NCBI RefSeq assembly: GCF_017312405.1
Contig: NZ_BLTG01000047.1
Span: 1 to 63,085, forward strand
Direction: 5' to 3'
From: Mycobacterium sp. PO1
GTDB taxonomy: Bacteria > Actinomycetota > Actinomycetes > Mycobacteriales > Mycobacteriaceae
Length of the DNA stretch: 63,085 nucleotides
Positions 58,589 through 63,085 of this stretch are shown in pieces. How positions within the stretch are numbered: position 1 is the first letter of the stretch; each line of letters starts with the position of its first letter. The notes below the pieces were generated by a model. The model ran no database searches and was not told the origin of the DNA. It was given only the letters and a program-made list of their open reading frames with translations. Both the position numbers and the translations under genes were made by a program.

Positions 58589-58969
58589 ATGGGCGGGCAG
58601 TCGCGGTCCCGGCGAGTGGCGCAGCTGGTCGAGGCACGCTCGAGCGGCGCCGGTTGCGACGACGCAGCCGCCGTCGTCCTCGGGCCGCAGCGATGCGCGC
58701 TCTACGCCGCTCTCGGCGTCCCGCAGCGCGACTGGTGGCCGTTGGCGCGCTGGGCCGACCTGGCGGCCACCGGTGAGGTCCGCGCCGCCCTGCAGGCCTA
58801 CGCCGACGTGCTGGTGGCCGACCGCTGCCGGTTGCCGGGCGACGATGTGGTCTCCGACCTCATCGCGTACGACGCCGACGGTGACGCGCTCACCGCCGAC
58901 GAGATCCGTGACATCGTCGCAGCACTTCTCGCCGCCGACGCGTCGGCGATGTTCGATCAGCCGGTGTAG
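58589..58969 (+). CDS. P450-like fragment protein, lacking the haem-binding region
   Basis: A 126-residue ORF from ATG 58589 with GGAG upstream. Residues ~35-122 read like the G-to-I helix region of a bacterial P450: LGVPQRDWWPLARWADLA, then a YADVLVADR helix, DDVVSDLIAYDADGDALTADEIRDIVAALLAADAS where a P450 would continue into the AGHET oxygen motif. No I-helix core, ExxR or haem cysteine follows. It is either a decayed P450 or a small protein that has kept this substructure. It has its own start and palindrome upstream and overlaps the aldehyde dehydrogenase tail by 13 bases. Confidence 0.6.
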   Translation: MGGQSRSRRVAQLVEARSSGAGCDDAAAVVLGPQRCALYAALGVPQRDWWPLARWADLAATGEVRAALQAYADVLVADRCRLPGDDVVSDLIAYDADGDALTADEIRDIVAALLAADASAMFDQPV

Positions 58970-60390
58970 GCCATCACATGCTTGATGCGGGTGTAGTCCT
59001 CGAGCCCGTACATGGACAGATCCTTGCCGTGTCCGGACGATTTGAAGCCGCCGTGCGGCATCTCGGCGACCAGTGGGATGTGCGTGTTGATCCACACGCA
59101 GCCGAAGTCCAGCGCATTGGACACCCGGATGGCCCGTGACACGTCCTTCGTCCACACCGACGAGGCGAGGCCGAATTCGACGCCGTTCGACCAGGCGATC
59201 GCCTCGTCTTCGTCGCCGAACGACTGGACCGTGATGACCGGGCCGAAGATCTCCTGCTGGATCATCCGGTCGTCCTGGCGCAGCCCCCCGACGACGGTCG
59301 GCTCGACGTAGAAGCCCTTGTCGCCCTGTCGGTTACCGCCGACGGCCACCGTCGCATGGGCCGGGACGTCCTCGAAGAAGGACAGCACGCGCTCCATCTG
59401 GTTGACGTTGTTGACCGGGGGAACCCAGGCGTCCTCGTCGTCGGCGGGCCGGCCGAACGTCGTCGTCGCACCCTTGGCCTGCTCGGCAAGGGCTGCGGTC
59501 AGGTCAGCGGCGATCGACCCCGAGGCCAACACCCGCGTCGCGGCCGTGCAGTCCTGGCCGGCGTTGAAATAGGCTGCGGTGGCGATGCCCTCTGCGGCCG
59601 CGGCGATGTCGGCGTCGTCGAAGACGACGACCGGTGCCTTGCCTCCCAATTCCAGGTGCGTGCGTTTCAGGTTGCCCCCGGCGCTGACCGCGACGGCCTT
59701 GCCCGCAGCCACCGAACCGGTGATCGCCACCATCTCCGGTGTCGGGTGCGCCACCAGATTGGACCCGGTGACGCGATCGCCGGTCACGACGTTGAGCACC
59801 CCGCCCGGCACGTGCTTGGCCATGAGTTCGGCCAGCATCACCGTCGTCACCGGGGTGGTGTCACTGGGCTTGATGACCACCGTGTTACCGGCCGCGAGCG
59901 CCGGGCAGATCTTCCAGATGGCCATCATCATCGGGTAGTTCCACGGCGCGACCTGTCCGATCACGCCGACGGGTTCGCGGCGGATCCAGGACGTGTGGTC
60001 GGCCATGTACTCGCCGGCCGACTTTCCCTCGAGCACCCGCGCCGCCCCGGCGAAGAACCGGATCTGATCGACCATGGCCGGGATCTCCTCGGCCATGGTC
60101 ACGTGGTTGGGCTTGCCGCAGTTGCGGCCTTCGGCGGCGACCAGGTCCTCGGCGGCCTTCTCCACGTCGTCGGCGAAGTCCAGCAGGGCCTTCTGCCGCT
60201 GGCCGGGGGTGGTCTTCTTCCAGTCCTTGAACGCCTTGGCGGCCGCGGCGTAGGCGGTGTCGATGTCCTGCTCGTTGGACACCGGTGCGGTGCCGTACTG
60301 CTCGCCGGTGCTGGGGTCGATCAGCGGCATCGTGGCACCGCTCGACGAGTCGACCCGCTGGCCGTCGATGAAGTTCTGAACCGTGGTCAT
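58957..60390 (-). CDS. NAD(P)-dependent aldehyde dehydrogenase (aminobutyraldehyde dehydrogenase-like)
   Basis: A 477-residue protein from ATG 60390 with GGGAG 7 bases upstream. The ALDH landmarks are present: PWNYPMMMAIWKICPALAAGNTVVIKPS, GSVAAGKAV, catalytic Glu near 247 in LELGGKAPVVVF, nucleophile Cys near 281 in FNAGQDCTAATR, and EIFGPVITVQSF. The pattern fits gamma-aminobutyraldehyde/betaine-aldehyde dehydrogenases. With gabT directly upstream (35-base gap, same strand) the pair could run a diamine or GABA route; alternatively it removes aldehydes made by the nearby reductase. Confidence 0.9.
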   Translation of the reverse strand: MTTVQNFIDGQRVDSSSGATMPLIDPSTGEQYGTAPVSNEQDIDTAYAAAAKAFKDWKKTTPGQRQKALLDFADDVEKAAEDLVAAEGRNCGKPNHVTMAEEIPAMVDQIRFFAGAARVLEGKSAGEYMADHTSWIRREPVGVIGQVAPWNYPMMMAIWKICPALAAGNTVVIKPSDTTPVTTVMLAELMAKHVPGGVLNVVTGDRVTGSNLVAHPTPEMVAITGSVAAGKAVAVSAGGNLKRTHLELGGKAPVVVFDDADIAAAAEGIATAAYFNAGQDCTAATRVLASGSIAADLTAALAEQAKGATTTFGRPADDEDAWVPPVNNVNQMERVLSFFEDVPAHATVAVGGNRQGDKGFYVEPTVVGGLRQDDRMIQQEIFGPVITVQSFGDEDEAIAWSNGVEFGLASSVWTKDVSRAIRVSNALDFGCVWINTHIPLVAEMPHGGFKSSGHGKDLSMYGLEDYTRIKHVMAYTG

Positions 60391-60425
60391 GGATGTCTCC
60401 CTAATCGTTGGGCGGTCGCGGCGTT

Positions 60426-61766
60426 CTACAGGTCGCGCAGAATCAGTTCGAGGACGTCGAGCGCCTCGCGCAGGAGTTCGTCGCTGATGCTCAGCGGCGG
60501 CAGGAACCTCAGCACGTTGCCGAACGTGCCGCACGACAGGACGATCACCCCGGCCTGGTGGGCGGCGGCGCACAGCGCGCGGGTCAGCTCCGCATCGGGC
60601 TCGGTGGTGCCTGCCTTGACCAGCTCGACCGCGATCATCGCCCCGCGTCCGCGCACGTCTCCGATGCGATCGTCCTCGGCCTGCAGACGGAACAGCGTGT
60701 CCTTCATCAAGGACTCGATCTGGGCCGCGCGTGCGACCAGGCCATCGGCCTCGATGGTCTCGATGGTGGCCAACGCGGCCGCGCAGGCCACCGGATTACC
60801 GCCATAGGTGCCGCCCAGTCCGCTGACGTGCGGGGCGTCCATGATCTCGGCGCGTCCGGTCACCGCCGACAGCGGCATCCCGTCGGCGATGCCCTTCGCG
60901 GTCACGATCAGATCCGGGACGATCCCCTCGTGCTCGCAGGCGAACATCGCCCCGGTGCGCGCGAAGCCGGTCTGCACCTCGTCGGCGATGAACACCACGT
61001 CGTTGGCGCGGCACCAGGCCAACAGTGTGGGCAGGAAGCCCTCGGCAGGGACGATGAACCCGCCCTCGCCCTGGATCGGCTCGATGACGACCGCGGCCAG
61101 GTTCGCCGCGCCGACCTGCTTGTCGATCACGGTGATCGCCCGGCGCGCGGCCAACTCACCGTCGGTGGCCAGTTCCTTGCCGAACTCGGCGTCGCGGAAC
61201 GGGTAGGACAGCGGAGCCCGGTAGACCTCGGGTGCGAAGGGGCCGAAACCGTGTTTGTAGGGCATCGACTTGGCGGTCAGCGCCATCGTGAGGTTGGTGC
61301 GCCCGTGGTAGGCGTGGTCGAACGCCACCACCGCCTGTTTGCCGGTGTAGCTGCGGGCGATCTTGACGGCGTTCTCGACGGCTTCGGAGCCGGAGTTGAA
61401 CAGCGCGGAGCGTTTCTCATCACTTCCCGGTGTGAGCTGGTTGAGGGCTTCGGCGACCGCGACGTAACCCTCGTAGGGCGTGACCATGAAACAGGTGTGG
61501 GTGAAGTTCGCGGCTTGCTCGCCGACGGCCGCCACGACCCGGGGGGAGGCGTTGCCGATCGTGGTGACGGCGATTCCGGAGCCCAGGTCGATGAGCCGGT
61601 TGCCGTCGACGTCCTCGACGATGCCGCCGAACGCCCTCGCCGCATACACAGGCATGGTGGTGCCCACGCCGCGGGAGACCGCTGCGTTCTTGCGGGCGAT
61701 CAGCTCCGAGGACCGGGGACCCGGGATGGCGGTGGCGAGATGCCGACTCTGCTCCACGGTGCTCAC
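60426..61766 (-). CDS. gabT: 4-aminobutyrate aminotransferase
   Basis: A 446-residue class III PLP aminotransferase from GTG 61766. It has FNSGSEAVENAVKIAR, AFDHAYHGRT, VIEPIQGEGGFIVP, the IADEVQTGFARTG signature and the PLP lysine in VTAKGIADGMPLS (about residue 290). It transfers the amino group of GABA to 2-oxoglutarate, giving succinate semialdehyde, which the adjacent dehydrogenase could oxidise. Position next to fadD9 and yajC matches M. tuberculosis Rv2589. Confidence 0.93.
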   Translation of the reverse strand: MSTVEQSRHLATAIPGPRSSELIARKNAAVSRGVGTTMPVYAARAFGGIVEDVDGNRLIDLGSGIAVTTIGNASPRVVAAVGEQAANFTHTCFMVTPYEGYVAVAEALNQLTPGSDEKRSALFNSGSEAVENAVKIARSYTGKQAVVAFDHAYHGRTNLTMALTAKSMPYKHGFGPFAPEVYRAPLSYPFRDAEFGKELATDGELAARRAITVIDKQVGAANLAAVVIEPIQGEGGFIVPAEGFLPTLLAWCRANDVVFIADEVQTGFARTGAMFACEHEGIVPDLIVTAKGIADGMPLSAVTGRAEIMDAPHVSGLGGTYGGNPVACAAALATIETIEADGLVARAAQIESLMKDTLFRLQAEDDRIGDVRGRGAMIAVELVKAGTTEPDAELTRALCAAAHQAGVIVLSCGTFGNVLRFLPPLSISDELLREALDVLELILRDL

Positions 61767-61825
61767 TGGTGACCTCCCTGATGTTCCGCTGCAGAAAGTG
61801 CAAAGACCTCGACGACCGCCGCGCT

Positions 61826-61840
61826 GGCTAGAGCCTAGCC
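61826..61840. other. Hairpin in the gabT-yajC gap
   Basis: GGCTAG-AGC-CTAGCC has perfect 6-base arms and a 3-base loop. It lies 60 bases before gabT in a divergent gap of 365 bases (61767-62131) that otherwise shows no gene; small minus-strand ORFs in it look like shadows. It could be an operator for gabT. Confidence 0.35.
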
Positions 61841-62131
61841 GCTGGATGCACTGATCCGTCGCGAACCCTGCCAGCTTATGACGAGATCAGATGTGTTGCG
61901 CGCTGAGCGCGACTGATTCCGTCGCCTTCGGCCGTTGTCAGCGCGCGGGCTGCCGGAACAGCCCGCCGACGCTCGACGGGCGCGGACACCCCGAGACGCG
62001 GGGCGCGGGCGCCTCCAGGTGGCGAGCGGCCCCGTCCGCGGTACCCGGGGGCGAAATGCGTGGTCGCTCGCAATGGCACACTGGTCATCGAATTCGCACC
62101 CGAATGCCTCGATACGAAAGACTGTCTCCTC

Positions 62132-62497
62132 ATGGATCTGCTCGTCTTCCTGCCCCTGCTCATCATCATGGGCGCGTTCATGTTCTTCGCGTCGCGGCGT
62201 CAGAAGAAGGCGATGCAGGCCACCATCGACCTGCACAACTCGCTGCAGGTCGGCGACCGCATCCACACCACGTCGGGCCTGCAGGGCACGATCACCGGCA
62301 TCGGTGAGGACTATGTGGACCTCGAGATCGCCCCGGGCGTCGTCACCACCTGGATGAAGCTGGCCGTGCGCGACCGCATCACCGACGACGACACCGACGC
62401 CGAGGACGAGTACGACGAGCTCGAGGACTCCGGTGACGAGCTGGGCGCCCAGTCGTCGGGCACCGAGATCTCGGATCGGCCCCACACCAAAGAGTGA
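62132..62497 (+). CDS. yajC: Preprotein translocase accessory subunit YajC
   Basis: A 121-residue protein from ATG 62132. One N-terminal membrane helix (LLVFLPLLIIMGAFMFFAS) is followed by RRQKKAMQA and a small cytoplasmic domain with LQVGDRIHTTSGLQGTITGI, typical of YajC, then an acidic tail. It associates with SecDF and helps protein export. secD follows 71 bases downstream. Confidence 0.93.
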   Translation: MDLLVFLPLLIIMGAFMFFASRRQKKAMQATIDLHNSLQVGDRIHTTSGLQGTITGIGEDYVDLEIAPGVVTTWMKLAVRDRITDDDTDAEDEYDELEDSGDELGAQSSGTEISDRPHTKE

Positions 62498-62568
62498 CGA
62501 CGAGGGTCACAGAACAAGCACGTACCCTTTGCGGTGCTGACGAACTGATCTCGAGGAGACCCTGAAAC

Positions 62569-63085
62569 GTGGCATCGTCTTCGACGCCGGTGCACCCTGC
62601 GCGCTACCTGGTCCTGTTCCTGGTATTGCTCATCGGTGCCTACCTGTTGGTGTTCCTGACCGGGGACAAAGAGCCCGATCCCAAGCTCGGCATCGACCTG
62701 CAGGGCGGCACCCGGGTGACGCTGACCGCGCGCACGCCGGACGGCAGCGCGCCCACCCGCGAATCGCTCAACCAGGCCCAGCAGATCATCAGTGCTCGCG
62801 TCGACGGTCTGGGCGTGTCGGGGTCCGAGGTCATCATCGACGGACAGAACCTGGTGATCACCGTGCCGGGCAACGACGGCAGCGAAGCCCGCAGCCTCGG
62901 GCAGACGGCGCGTCTGTACATCCGGCCCGTCATCCACGCGATTCCCGCCGAGGGGGCCGTGCCGCCGGGTGAAGAGGAGGGTCCGGCGGGACTGCCGCAG
63001 GGCTCGTTGCCGGGCCTGCCGCAGGGTCTGCCCGGCATGCCGCCCGGACAACCCGCCCCGCCCGCCGGGGCGCCTGGTGCGGCAC
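62569..63085 (+). CDS. secD: Protein translocase subunit SecD, 3' end outside window
   Basis: The first 172 residues of SecD from GTG 62569, with GAGGAG about 10 bases upstream. The initial membrane helix (YLVLFLVLLIGAYLLVFL) and LGIDLQGGTRVTLTA, ISARVDGLGVSGSEV and NLVITVPGN mark the start of the periplasmic P1 region. A Pro/Gly/Gln-rich stretch (LPQGLPGMPPGQPAPPAG) then begins, the low-complexity insertion seen in mycobacterial SecD. The reading frame runs off the end of the window. Confidence 0.93.
   Translation, partial: MASSSTPVHPARYLVLFLVLLIGAYLLVFLTGDKEPDPKLGIDLQGGTRVTLTARTPDGSAPTRESLNQAQQIISARVDGLGVSGSEVIIDGQNLVITVPGNDGSEARSLGQTARLYIRPVIHAIPAEGAVPPGEEEGPAGLPQGSLPGLPQGLPGMPPGQPAPPAGAPGAA

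Noticed and set aside
61835..62485. A 216-residue minus-strand ORF across yajC and the gap before it.
   Set aside because: It is antisense to yajC and has low-quality composition; yajC with its membrane helix is the real gene.
1..63085. CRISPR arrays, insertion sequences, rRNA genes or an origin of replication.
   Set aside because: No regularly spaced repeats, transposase-like proteins, rRNA sequence or DnaA-box cluster was seen.

Overview
This 63 kb window is high-GC chromosomal DNA from a rapidly growing mycobacterium (Mycolicibacterium-like). The evidence is the dense GTG/ATG starts with 4-bp ATGA/GTGA gene overlaps, the phosphatidylinositol mannoside genes (pgsA1-patA-pimA), DevR/DevS, an F420-type Ddn-like protein, a FadD9-like carboxylic acid reductase, and a right half whose gene order follows the M. 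tuberculosis Rv2614c-Rv2587c segment (thrS, HIT, pgsA1, patA, pimA, Nudix, pdxS, tesB, pdxT, yebC, ruvCAB, fadD9, gabT, yajC, secD). Nothing here looks like a plasmid, complete prophage or CRISPR locus.

Layout. 1-2.7 kb: an HNH nuclease tail, two small secreted proteins, two phage-flavoured small ORFs and four tRNAs (Val-GAC, Cys, Gly on the minus strand; Val-CAC on the plus strand). 2.8-3.5 kb: a STAS protein coupled to a small ORF. 3.9-12.8 kb: a PoxB-like ThDP enzyme divergent from a large flavin/Fe-S oxidoreductase, then an enolase-superfamily enzyme, a DUF421 protein, a cation:proton antiporter, a Ddn-like reductase and a lipoprotein. 12.8-17.5 kb: two tandem paralogous GGDEF-EAL membrane proteins, one with a broken GGDEF motif. 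17.7-20.7 kb: a molybdate operon (HTH-TOBE regulator, modA, modB, modC). 20.8-29.3 kb: an alpha-glucoside-type uptake and hydrolysis locus (LacI regulator, binding lipoprotein, two permeases, ATPase, kinase-like DUF4032 protein; divergent GH13 enzyme) with two matching LacI-type operators exactly 63 bp apart.

29.4-35.6 kb: a dormancy-regulator cluster with two Acg-type nitroreductases, devR, a tandem universal stress protein, a divergently placed devS and a GAF-ANTAR protein; a DosR-box-like site lies between devS and the nitroreductase-USP-devR transcript. 35.7-37.4 kb: DUF1990, a hotdog thioesterase and a PGPGW membrane protein. 37.5-44 kb: thrS, an Ap4A-phosphorylase-like HIT protein and the early PIM biosynthesis genes. 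44-46.5 kb: pdxS-tesB-pdxT (PLP synthase). 46.5-50.8 kb: an accessory cassette (acyl-CoA dehydrogenase, TetR, P450, ferredoxin, SDR) separates pdxT from yebC, which are adjacent in M. tuberculosis. 51-54 kb: yebC and SOS-type ruvCAB preceded by a LexA box. 54-62 kb: a membrane protein with a five-copy 18-bp repeat, carboxylic acid reductase, a P450-like fragment, an aldehyde dehydrogenase and gabT. The window ends with yajC and the 5' part of secD.

The most interesting items are the P450/ferredoxin/SDR/acyl-CoA dehydrogenase cassette, the apparent P450 remnant next to the carboxylic acid reductase, the twin LacI operators, the rearranged dev locus, and the tandem cyclic-di-GMP paralogs. No wholly new system is demonstrable from sequence alone.
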